DNA from: Adiantum capillus-veneris
Lineage: Eukaryota > Streptophyta > Polypodiopsida > Polypodiales > Pteridaceae
Length of the DNA stretch: 64,000 bases
Direction of reading: 5' to 3'
NCBI GenBank assembly: GCA_014529385.2
Contig: CM043956.1
Span: forward strand, 88,159,221-88,223,220
Positions within the stretch are counted from its first letter, which is position 1. The number at the start of each line of letters is the position of its first letter. The position numbers were made by a program, and so were the translations under genes. The notes beneath the pieces were generated by a model. It did no database searches, was not told where the DNA came from, and saw only the letters and a list, made by a program, of their open reading frames with translations. Of this stretch, positions 1 through 9,347 are shown piece by piece.

Positions 1-22
1 CAAGTTCAACTGAAGGATTGAA

Positions 23-801
23 TTGATTCAATTGAAGAGCAATAGGGACAATGACGCATTCAAGGTATGTTTGGTGAGCTTGCTACTTGAAGGTGAAGCT
101 TGTGAATGGTATAAATATAGGGTTGAAGATGATGTAAAGGGAAATTGGAATCTTCTTTCTCATTCCTTGAGAGAAGAGTTTGAGAAGAAGATGGTCCTGA
201 GTATTTGTGGAGAGAGCTATGCAAGCTGCAACAAGGAGAACATGAAGACATCAATGTGCACATAAACAGGTTTGAAGCTTGTTGGAGAAAGATCATAAAG
301 AGAATTGAAGAGAATAAAATGCCCCTTGATTTCTTGAAGAAAGATAGGTTTTTGGTTCTCTTACATCAAAGCATTAGAGACAAAGTGGAGCTCAAGGACC
401 CAGGGACCTACAATGAGGCAATAAAGGTTGTTAGAGAGCAATGGAGAAAGAACGTGAGAAGGCATGACATGGCAATTAGATAAAGAGAAGAAAATGTACA
501 TCAAAGGGATGGTTATGTATCAAAGAATAATGTGGTTGAGACTTTACCTCTGGATATGAATGTTGGAAGGGAAATCCATGCGGAATCTCTAAGAGTGGAC
601 AATAGAGGGCATGAATCCCTTCACCAAGACATTCAAAGATTGATAGAGAAAATAGGAAACTCCAACCTTGCTATGCAAGCTATTCAACAAAAAGTAAGAA
701 GAACTCAAGGAGAACGGCCTCAAAGGATGGCAGTTCTTTCACACTTGGGATCAAGAAGAATATTTTGTCTGCATCTGCACTTGCTAGACTTGGTCTTGTA
801 G
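23..801 (+). pseudogene. Broken gag-like ORF of an LTR retrotransposon
   Basis: The reading frame holds a retrotransposon gag-type core: a hydrophobic stretch followed by a GEACEWY motif (the usual A-x-x-W-Y/F of plant gag capsids), then basic helical sequence. The frame changes near position 190-205, where an internal continuation begins with the VHINRFEACW stretch. It then runs to a TAA at 481-483 and continues in the same frame from about 532 to 801. Capsid assembly would be the family role. No zinc knuckle or protease follows, because Copia debris starts at about 960. One frameshift and one stop mark it as dead. Confidence 0.55.
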
Positions 802-960
802 TCAAATTTGTGGATGATAGATGTACAATACATGTTGCATCTGGAACTTTATGCTGTGGATTGTATAAGCTCACTTTGTATGAAAAGTGTGGGTAAACGT
901 TCAAAGTTTCCAATGGATGGTTCAGTTGGGGCCACATGCAGGTTGTAGCTTGTGCATAAT

Positions 961-1137
961 GATGCTTGTGGGCTCATACAAACTCCGTCCTTGGGAAATT
1001 ACCTTTACTTCCTCACTTTCATTGATGATTACTCCATGCATGCAGGGGTGTATCCACTTAAAGTAAAGGCCAAAGTTTTTATGTGCTTCAAACAATTTCT
1101 GGCTATGGCTGAAAATGTCTTGAAATGTACTATTGAT
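961..1137 (+). mobile_element. Copia integrase-core fragment, copy 1
   Basis: The translated segment contains QTPSLGNYLYFLTFIDDYS, which matches the start of the Ty1/Copia integrase catalytic core, where the second D of FIDDYS is the conserved position after the first catalytic Asp. The following WVY-like and FKQF stretches fit the same family. Only this slice is present, and no Copia protease or reverse transcriptase is nearby. It is the first of two tandem copies. Confidence 0.6.
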
Positions 1138-1303
1138 GATGCTTGTGGGATCATGCAAACTCCGTCCTTGGGCAATTACCTTTACTTCCTGACTTTCATT
1201 CATAATTACTCCATGCATGCATGGGTATATCCGCTTAAGGTGAAGGCCAAAGTTTTTATATGCTTCAAGGCTATGGCTGATAATGTCTGAAAATGTACTA
1301 TTC
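1138..1303 (+). mobile_element. Copia integrase-core fragment, tandem copy 2
   Basis: This repeats the preceding 177 bases almost exactly, beginning again at GATGCTTGTGGG and ending near GTACTATT. It differs by a roughly 10-base deletion after the TGCTTCAA stretch and by substitutions such as FIHNYS for FIDDYS. The copy ends exactly where LTR-like sequence of another family begins (about 1305), so the duplication and a later insertion breakpoint probably coincide. Confidence 0.55.
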
Positions 1304-1304
1304 A

Positions 1305-1828
1305 TGGATATTTTTCTAGGCCTGGGCCATGGAGCAGACCTAGACAAGAAAAACCAAGCAAAGACTATACTCAAACCCCCAATCCAAGCCCACCAACAAG
1401 GAACTATGGATAGATATGTGTTGCTAAAATTTGTTGCCAACAAATGTGCAATGCACTCTCAGTGTGAAATTGTACCAACGACTATCCACAAACAAAATGA
1501 TCACTTTAACATTCATCGAGAGAGAGAAAGAGAGAGATTGAACATCATTGTTTTTTCAAAAGAAAGAGAAAGACAAGACGAGCACGAGATTTTGTATGGA
1601 TTATTGTGCAATTATGTATATTCAAAATATTGTTTTTACCACAGCTTAACAAAAACTTAAGCTCCAAACTTTGAATGATGGTGAGTTGGATTACACCCTG
1701 TAGGGCAGTGCACAAATTATTTTCCCTTACACCCTATAGGAAACCCCTTCAATTTCGGCTTACACCCTATAGGGAATCACACATGAAATGTGCTAGTAGT
1801 TCCAAATACTCTCTCTCAGCAAAGTCTC

Positions 1829-1869
<41 letters not shown>

Positions 1870-1895
1870 ATATGGCCCAAAAGACCCTTCTCTCT
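1305..1895 (-). mobile_element. LTR fragment (3' half), same family as 6476-7782
   Basis: Read on the plus strand it starts ATGGATATTTTTCTAGG and parallels 6480-7069: the GAGAGAGAAAGAGAGAGATTGAACAT block, three tandem ACACCCTATAGG repeats (about 1690-1775) and the CT tract followed by CAAATATGGCCCAAAAGACC. Similarity stops near 1895. In element orientation this is the downstream half of an LTR on the minus strand. No primer site follows at its end; Copia fragments do. Confidence 0.6.
1833..1863. repeat. (CT)n microsatellite inside LTR
   Basis: A dinucleotide CT tract of about 31 bases. The equivalent tract is present at 6998-7029 in the sister LTR, so it belongs to the LTR family. Confidence 0.9.
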
Positions 1896-2640
1896 CTTTC
1901 CACCTTCACCTCTTATTGACACTTCCATTTCATCCACCTCTCCACATGTCACGGTACAAGTTTCTCACGGTCCCCCATCTTTTCTGACTTATCCTCAATG
2001 TACTTCTACCACTGCACCTTCCATGCATCACAAGGGCGGGGATGGTTATGAGAGCACTGCATCTAGTATTGGGGACTTGAAAGACATGATGACTAATACA
2101 TGAACCAGCTAAAGTAAAACATGAAATCTATGACTCTAGATGTGAGCTTTTTGAAGCACAAAAAAGATTTGTTGTCTGCCCGTCACCCTGAGCCTAGTCC
2201 CACTACGATTGTGTGTCATGCTTGTGGCATACCGGGCCATCTTTCCAGAGATTGTCCCACCGTCATTTGCACTTATGAGAGATTTTTGGGTAAGGGGCAT
2301 ACTAAATGAAATTTCTATATTAAGATGCATCACATGATGTATAGCAAATCTACAATACCACGGCCAGGCCACATCAACCATCGTAGCGGGAATGAGAGAC
2401 CTTCGGGCCCTAGTTGGACACTTTTACAGAGAGGGTCTCCTAGTTCTCCATCCATGGATCCTTCTACTTTGGCACCCACCATGACCAATAATCCATTAGT
2501 TAATATAATTTATTTTGTTGCATTGCAACCATTACACGAAAGGGGAAAGAGAAAGTTGTTGAGGAGGAGAGAGACCCTACACCTGATGTTGCTACCCACC
2601 CACCCACCCGTTCTCGACCCCGAACCTTTGCCCCAGCTTC
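1896..2640 (+). pseudogene. Gag C-terminus with CCHC zinc knuckle
   Basis: A proline/serine-rich stretch leads into a CCHC knuckle at 2214-2255 (CHACGIPGHLSRDC: C-x2-C-x4-H-x4-C), the RNA-binding nucleocapsid motif of gag. Several stops and frame changes split it (at about 2101, 2307 and later). Further proline-rich low-complexity coding follows to about 2640, directly before an RNase H domain. No protease or reverse transcriptase lies between, so this is either a deletion product or a non-autonomous element. Confidence 0.6.
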
Positions 2641-2643
2641 ATC

Positions 2644-3170
2644 ATGTTCTTCCTCATCCTATCCCAAATGATGATGGGTGGTGAGTCTTCTCTTTGGTTT
2701 CTCTACTTTGATGGAGCTTTTCGCGGCAAAGAAAAGGTTGGAAGTTGTGGTATTGTCATATACCCACCCGAGGGGGATGCTATTTTCTTGGGAGTTCTTT
2801 TGGGAGATCATTTGAGTAATAATATTGCAGAGTATCAAGCACTTTTGATTGGTTTGAGAGCACTACTTATTTTGGGAGTAGCGGATGTTTATATCTATGG
2901 AGATTCACAGCTTGTGGTACACCAGTTTCATGGCCACGTATGCACCCTTTGATGCACTACTATATTCTTTTAGCCCGTGACCTCTGCACCTATTTTTACT
3001 CTTGCACCCTTACCTTTTTTCCTTGTCAAGACAACCATGTCGCAGATTCCCTTGCTATGATGGCCCTATTTGGATCTTTCAACCAAAATTTTGATAGGTC
3101 CTTGGTGACAACCTCATCCATCCATGATGACCCTTTGGATATGTTTCAGATTTCAAATGCTTTGGATTAG
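2644..3170 (+). pseudogene. Retroelement RNase H domain (Tat-type second RNase H)
   Basis: The ORF starting at 2644 shows RNase H landmarks: LYFDGAF (first catalytic Asp), NNIAEYQALLIGL (catalytic Glu) and IYGDSQLVVHQ (second Asp). The frame shifts near 2935, and the C-terminal part continues to 3170 with DNHVADSLA, holding the last acidic residue. This layout is that of the additional RNase H found in Tat-lineage Ty3/gypsy elements, which degrades RNA in RNA:DNA hybrids. It lacks the reverse transcriptase and integrase that normally flank it, and an LTR-like sequence starts 230 bases downstream. Confidence 0.75.
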
Positions 3171-3314
3171 AGGGTTAACTAGTCATCTTAGGATTTTGAA
3201 AACAACTCACCCTACCACTTTTGACTCCCTCATCATATCCATGACTCGTAGACTTATGCACCTTTCTGATATCACTTTCCTCACTATTTGACCCGTGCCA
3301 TTTGCTTATAATTC

Positions 3315-3368
3315 TATAGCCCAATGGATAAAGCACCACTCTAACTGGAAATTTTGGGTTCACACTAG
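3315..3368 (+). other. Degenerate tRNA-like segment
   Basis: The sequence ATAGCCCAATGGATAAAGC resembles a tRNA D-arm/A box, and TTTTGGGTTCACACTAG, 43 bases on, resembles a T-arm/B box. No full acceptor stem is visible, so it is at most a tRNA pseudogene or the head of a tRNA-derived SINE. Confidence 0.25.
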
Positions 3369-3396
3369 TAGGCTAGTTTTCCTCGTAGGACACCAT

Positions 3397-4112
3397 TGTT
3401 GGAGATTTTTTTGAGCCTCAAGGAGCATTCATGCATGAACATTTGCACTTAAGAAAAATTTTATTATCTATTATTTGACGATGATATGCATGCTTGGTCG
3501 ACCCTGGGGGATGTTTTGCAGGTATAAAGAGTTGAAGAACTACTAGTGACAAGCCGAGAAAACAAAGTTTCAAAGCTACTGATCAGATGATAAAGAACAT
3601 GCCATTATGGCTATATGGAGTTTGAAGACCAAGAAAATGAAATCTCAAAGATTCACTTTGGGTGATCGAATCACTTAAAAATTGTTTTTGCTATGCCCAA
3701 ATGCATATTTGGTTTGGCAAGGATTGACACGAAGTGCCATCATCTGCATGTAGTGTTCTTGATATGCATGAGAAGATGTCCATGATAACATGTTGTGAGC
3801 ATTGCTACATTGAGAGCATACGTGTATGCCATTGTGTCTGTGTGTATAGTCCACTTGTAGCCGAGAGAGGGAGAGTACCTCTCCGTAGTTGAGAGAGAGA
3901 GAGAGAGTATCTCTCCTTAATGTGAAATCAAAGAGAGAGATTTAACGTGATGAGAAAGATTTTCTCTCTAGTTAAGAGAGAAGAAAGAGAAGAGAGAGAT
4001 TTCCCTCTATAGATGTTGTTAAGGGAGCGAATTGAGAGAGCCTCTAAGGGTTGCCCAAAAATAAGGCCAAAAGAAAGAGAGAAGGAAAAGAGCTTCCTTT
4101 TCTATCAGTGGG
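3397..4112 (+). mobile_element. LTR fragment (5' half), plus orientation
   Basis: It starts TGTTGGAGATTTTTTTGAGCCTC and is the reverse complement of the 7782-to-7085 half of the LTR at 6476-7782. Shared blocks include the GGTATAAAGAGTT stretch and the short GAGAGA-rich segments. It therefore lies inverted relative to the other two LTR copies. It breaks off near 4112, where minus-strand gag of the same family begins. Confidence 0.6.
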
Positions 4113-6431
4113 AGATGGGTATTGGGAGTAGAAGAGACGATGGTGCAGCTTGAAGTTGGATTGGGGTAATATGTGGTAATTGCAAAAGTGGTGCTGATTC
4201 TAATTGGGGTACATAAGATTGGGATGGACAAGATAAACCAGGAGTGGACATGGGTAAAGAGTGTGGTGCTAGCCATGGGTAATACAATGGAGATGGTGTC
4301 GCAACTAGTTGTGGTTCATAAGTGCACCTAAAGAAACTCTCCACATTAACGACATATGTGATAAAGGTATTACAATCTTGTGGAGCCTAAGCCCTCACTA
4401 AAATTTTATTACTAGGATGCAACCCCCTAAGAAATGATTCCATGATGGTAAGCGGATCAATTTTAAAAGTGGGAGTATAATGATTAAGAAAATTCATGAA
4501 CCTTGTGGCAGCTTGCTCAATGATTTCATGAGGATAATTTTGCTTAAAGGAGCATAACTGCTCAAAAAATGAGAAAAAGTTTGCAGGTTTGCAAAAAGCG
4601 ACTAAGAATTTTTACTCAAAATCGGCAAAACTAAGAATAGAATTTGTTTGCAGCTTGGAAAACCAATTCAAAGCTTCCCCTTTAACACTAGGTTGGTAAT
4701 GGGACACTTTTATGTCCTATTAAGTGACCATTTTCCTTGAATTATGTCAAGAGTTTCAAAATGGATTTTGAGGTGCTATCTATCTAGAAAGTTGTCTCAT
4801 GAGCTGAAAAAAACTCGACATTTTTTTGGAATATCAATTCCATCTTTAACCTTGTCCTTGCACAACATGTCACAACCTAAACTGTGTGAAAAAACGGGTC
4901 CTGCTTTTGGCTTTTTTCAACTTTTTGCAACTATACCACTCTAGAACTCATGTTTATGAGGTCTATAATGCTAGAGAAATATCTTTAGTAGTCCTCAACA
5001 TGTCTTGATGCTTCTAGGGAGAAATAAATGTTAAAGTTGTAAGTTATGACCAAATTACAAAAATTATCAAATCCTGTTTTTTAGCCAATTTTATCTCTTC
5101 TATGATTTTTTTGGTGGCTTTCATGATATCCAAATGCAGTTTTGATTTTCTATGTCGCATATTGTAACATAAAGCTAATATTCCTTGAGTTTTGGGGCAC
5201 CTAATACCCTATTTTGCATAGTAGACAACGATGGTTGATTTTTTCAATAATAGAAGAAAACGAAACATTCTAGTATATCAAGTATAGCTTTTTCAATATT
5301 GTTAGTTTCTTGTGACAACTACATGCATTTTGTAGGTAGTAACCATATCTAGTCATAAGGATCAAATTTGGCTAGATATTGAATAGTTTCTATGGGATTC
5401 TACAACTCATAATGTTGAACCCAGTTTTTTCATGTTTGCTGTATTTAGCACTTCATCTTTGTCCACAAGATTCCCCTTGGTAAGAGATGTATTATTATTT
5501 TGACATGCTCCATGGCTCCTTATGAACCTAAAGGACAATAGGGAACTAAGAAAACATGCATATATTATTTGTATTGAGCGTGGCTATAGAAACTTTGATG
5601 ATAGGTATGCAGAATGGTAAAAATTCAACTTTTTTGTACCTATTTCTTTTGGCAAAACAAAAAATAGTGAGCGAGAAGCAATCATATGTTCTAATCACCA
5701 ACCCATTGAAGTTAACCCGGGAATTTATCTCAAGTCCTACAAAAATCCCTAATCTTATTTTTATGCAACAAAACGTAAAAAATGACTGTTTTGATGAAAA
5801 TGTAATAGTCCATCAACTTTGGAGGCTTGGTGTGACCAAAAGATGAGAAATTTTACAAGTTTCTTATTTTTTCCATGTATAGTAGTCCTTGAACTATAAC
5901 CTCATGAAAGGATTTTACAAAATGAGTGGATCTACTATGGTTTTGGAGGTTTTTTTCAAAACCCTGAAAGGACACTTTTATGTCCTGTTAGGTTACCAAC
6001 CTAGTGTTAAGGGTGGTGCTAAAATAAGTCATCACATGTCCCTCCTAGACAATATGTGACGTCAAGCAAGAAATTTTAAAATTGTTTACATGAGCTGCAA
6101 GATCTTCCAAGGGCAACCCATGAAATGTCGGGAGTAGGATGAGTGGTGCATCAGGGCGAGCGAGATTAGCTAGTAACACTAGGGGTGATAGGATTGCAAA
6201 CGATTGAGCCATAATGGGAATATGAACAAAGAGTGAGATATACAACGAACAGTTCCCTGGTGGAGTTGATACTTTTGGAATCTGTTGTTGTGAAGGAATT
6301 GCAGGGCTATAATGCTCTTCTAATGCTTTTTCCTTTTCCCTTTCTTGATATCTCTTAGCTTGCTCACTCTCCCTAAGATGTTCTTGCCACTCTTTATCAA
6401 TGTGCATACACATCCTTCCAAATAGGTTCAT
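4105..6431 (-). pseudogene. Gag of a minus-strand LTR element, split by a MITE
   Basis: The upstream part runs from an ATG at 6431 to 6011. It begins 25 bases after the primer site and includes a glutamine/proline-rich stretch and the capsid start. The downstream part runs from 4681 to 4105, where GEALNWF matches the gag A-x-x-W-F motif and ESFLRGLHP continues the capsid. The two parts are separated exactly by the TTAA-flanked insertion 4686-6006, and the protein similarity resumes directly across the TTAA. An in-frame stop and the inserted DNA make it non-functional. No protease, reverse transcriptase or integrase follows; the coding trace ends at an inverted LTR. Confidence 0.65.
4686..6006. 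mobile_element. Non-autonomous TTAA-flanked MITE
   Basis: A 1,321-bp insertion bounded by perfect 14-bp terminal inverted repeats (CACTAGGTTGGTAA at the left, its complement at the right), each flanked by TTAA (4682-4685 and 6007-6010). TTAA target duplication is the hallmark of piggyBac-type transposons. The CACTAG start recalls CACTA elements, but those make 3-bp duplications and the flanking triplets do not match. A near-palindromic GGACACTTTTATGTCC occurs just inside both ends. No transposase is visible; the internal ORFs look random. Confidence 0.75.
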
Positions 6432-6455
6432 GTCGCGAAACCTCGACTAAGTCAA

Positions 6456-6474
6456 GGTCCCACCAAGCGTGCCA
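6456..6474 (-). other. Primer-binding site of minus-strand LTR element
   Basis: Immediately after the LTR end (minus strand ...CCATCA, one spacer base) the sequence reads TGGCACGCTTGGTGGGACC. The TGG start and position next to the LTR fit a tRNA primer-binding site; I do not recognise the tRNA. Confidence 0.5.
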
Positions 6475-6475
6475 G

Positions 6476-6995
6476 TGATGGATATTTTTCTAGGCTTGGG
6501 CGAGGGAGTAGAGCCCACCAATAAGGAAAAATGGCTGGAGATGTGCTACTGAAATCTGCTGCCAAGGAATGTGCAATGCAGTCTCAGTATCAAATCGTGC
6601 CAATGATTATCCCCAAACAAAATGATCACTTTACCATTCATCAAGAGAGAGAAAGAGAGAGATTGAACATTGTCGCTATTTCAAAAGAGAGAGAAAGACG
6701 AGATGAGGACAAGATTTTATATGAATTATTGTGCAATCATGAATATTGAGAATATTTTTTTCACAATAGCTTAACAAAAACTTATCTTTTGTACTTTTGT
6801 TAAGGCGGCTTCGTAGGCTCCAAACTTTGAATGATGGCGACTTTGGCTTACACTCTATAGGGCAGTGCACAGATTATTTTGCCTTACACCCTATAGAACA
6901 ATGGTTTAATTTGGGATTACACCCTATAGAGCAGCGCACATAGGCAATGGGCTAGTAGCTCCAAATACTCGCTCTCTCACTCTCTCTCAACAAAG

Positions 6996-7033
<38 letters not shown>

Positions 7034-7782
7034 CGATCAAATATGGCCCAAAAGACCCTTCTCTCTGTGTCCACCATTCTCCCACTCAAATGCAGAGAGA
7101 ATAGGAAGCTCTAATATCTCTCTCTCTTTCTTTTGGCATTGATTTTTGACAACCCTCATAGGCTCTTTCAATTCACTCCCTTAATAAAATCTATAGAGGG
7201 AACTCTCTCTCTCCTTGATTAACTAGAGAGAAATTCTCTCTCATCTCGTCAAAAATCTCTCTTTGATTTCTTGTTATAGACCGATACTCTCTCTCTCTCT
7301 ATGTGTGTGTGTGTATGCTACAAGTGGAGTATACACATGGAGACAATGACATACACATTTTCTCTCAAAATGCAGCGATGCTCACAACATGCTAGCATGG
7401 GCATCTTCTCATGCATATCAACAACACTACATGCAGATGATGGCACTTTGTGTCAATCCTTGCCAATCTAAATATGCATCAGAGCATAGCAAAAACAATT
7501 TCTAAGTGATTCCATCAACCAAAATTAATCTTTGAGATTTAATTTTCTTGGTCTTCAAACTCCATATATTTATAACGTCTTTCTCTTTAGCATCTGACCA
7601 GTAGCTTTGAAACTTTGTTTTCTCCGCTTGTCACTAGTAATTCTTTAACTCTTTATACCTACAAAACATTCCCCATGGCCGATCAAGCACGCATATCATC
7701 GTCAAATAATAGATAATAAATTTTTTGTCAAGTGCAAATGCTCATGCATCAATGCTCCTCGAGGCTCAAAAAAACTCCAACA
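6476..7782 (-). mobile_element. 5' LTR, complete copy
   Basis: About 1,307 bp, starting TGTTGGAG (minus strand, 7782) and ending CCATCA (6476), the TG...CA form of LTRs. It contains three ACACCCTATAG-type tandem repeats (about 6850-6935) and a CT microsatellite (6998-7029). A partial same-orientation copy lies at 1305-1895 and a partial inverted copy at 3397-4112. A primer site and gag follow on the minus strand, so this is the 5' LTR. Confidence 0.7.
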
Positions 7783-7954
7783 ACTATGGGCACCCTCCGT
7801 TCAATTAAGGGGGGAGTATATGTATCTTGAATTTAGTGCATTTTTGGCTAGTCATGGGATATAACACCAATGTACAGTGCCTTATATGGATCAACAAAAT
7901 GATGTTGGTAAGAGGAAAAACAGGCCACTTACGAAAATGGCACAATGAATAGTC

Positions 7955-8147
7955 AAAAGTCAAGCTTTGCTGCATTCTTTTTTTCTTGCAGCCATTGTTG
8001 ATGGCAGGATACAGAAGAGGTTTCCCAACACATTGTACTACTATTTTTTGAAGTGAGATGATACCTTTGTAATATTTGAGGTGCCAATAAACCTTGTGGG
8101 AACAAGCCTCTATTGAAAAATGTATATAATTCAACTTTTGTAACCAA
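7955..8147 (-). pseudogene. Fragment related to the last exon of the MULE-like gene at 49.4-52.9 kb
   Basis: A minus-strand reading gives LQKIVVQCVGKPL, close to LQKTVVQCIGKHL encoded at 49400-49600. The similarity covers only about 25 codons plus weaker upstream matches, and the nucleotide stretch around TTTCCCAACACATTGTACTACT is also shared. The function of this peptide is unknown. It shows that the C-terminal exon of that gene family is dispersed. Confidence 0.4.
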
Positions 8148-8198
8148 AACCCAACTTTTTGAAATTAATCAAATCGGTTTTATCACTATGCATGGAGT

Positions 8199-8200
<2 letters not shown>

Positions 8201-8256
<56 letters not shown>
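8201..8256. repeat. (GA)n microsatellite
   Basis: About 56 bases of uninterrupted GA. It lies in the putative U3 of the LTR that ends at 8867. The rest of 8257-8860 holds no recognisable gene. Confidence 0.9.
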
Positions 8257-8259
<3 letters not shown>

Positions 8260-8868
8260 GATCTCTTTGTGACACACACTACGAAAGGCCCATTGCTGAA
8301 GGGACACTACCACCACGTTAGTAACTGAAAGGGCTTCCTTCTGATGCCAACAATGTATGATTTTGAGAACAAGGTGAAGAGAGCGTCTACAAGCTTCCGA
8401 GCCAGTTTGCTTGCAAGCCGAGTGTTTGTTTGGTGACTTCTTTGTACCTATGGGTTAATGGCAAGTAGGACTACATGCTAGGATCATATGCCATGAAAAA
8501 TGTAACTTCTATTTTGCTGCCTGTCTTTATAGGCGGTTGTCGCACAAGGGGTAGTTGGAGGTGGGTTATCCAGTCACAGTCCATAAGATATTGATCGCAA
8601 GTCAAGGAGAGTGTACCTTATGAGTTTCGTGACGTTCTGAGTGCATTTGACCTAGATTTGGTGAGCGTTAGCGTTGTAGTTTGGATTGTCTTCACTAGTA
8701 CGATCTTTGACCTGATTTCCTTATTAGTAATTGTCTTACAAGGTCGAGAAGAAGGTTCATAACCATCTTCTTGTTTGCATGCACCTATGGGTTAAAAGCT
8801 TCATCCTTGGCCGACATAGAGTTGCTGGTTTTGTTCTTGCTATGTGCACGCGACGTACCCGCCAACAT

Positions 8869-8894
8869 TGGCGCTGCTGTTGCCGGGGATCGAA
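8869..8894 (+). other. tRNA-Asp-like primer-binding site
   Basis: TGGCGC, then TGCT, then GTTGCCGGGGATCGAA. Apart from three extra bases after TGGCGC this matches the complement of a plant tRNA-Asp 3' end (TGGCGCCGTTGCCGGGGA), the primer site of many Athila/Tat elements. It follows a CAACA that would end the 5' LTR. The LTR start is not clear, and no second copy was found in the window. Confidence 0.65.
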
Positions 8895-9347
8895 GCCTTT
8901 GGTAGGTGACCTTAGACTAATCCCATAGGCGAGAGTTCCTCTGGTTTACCAGAATATTCCTTCTTTATTAGTTTAGTTAGGACCTATAGAGAGGTGCTAG
9001 GAAGCGTGTGTCTTGCCTTAGTCACCCATGTTGATGGTTTTAGTTTAGCTTGAGTGGTTGAGGAGGTGGTAAAGCATTGCCTAGGCTGTTTGTGTCAGTT
9101 GAATGCTTATCTACTCACAATTACAAAAGCCACTTTCTTATGCTTAGGAGTAGCTTTAGGTTTGTGAATTGATCTGGATCTAAAGTTGTCCATCAATAGA
9201 AATTTTCTTGAGTTTATTATCAAAATTTTTGGTTGAAACAGTGAAAAACAAGGATCATGAAGATGTTTTGCATGGCTGAGGATCTCTCAGGACTAAAGAG
9301 GGCATAAGAAAGGACCCTGCACATCAAAATATGAAATCTGTAAGGCT

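Noticed and set aside
922-1443. 173-codon minus-strand ORF
   Set aside because: It is antisense to the duplicated Copia integrase fragments and owes its length to the duplication.
4686-6006. CACTA transposon
   Set aside because: The termini start CACTA, but the flanking triplets are TAA and TTA, not a 3-bp duplication; TTAA on both sides fits better.
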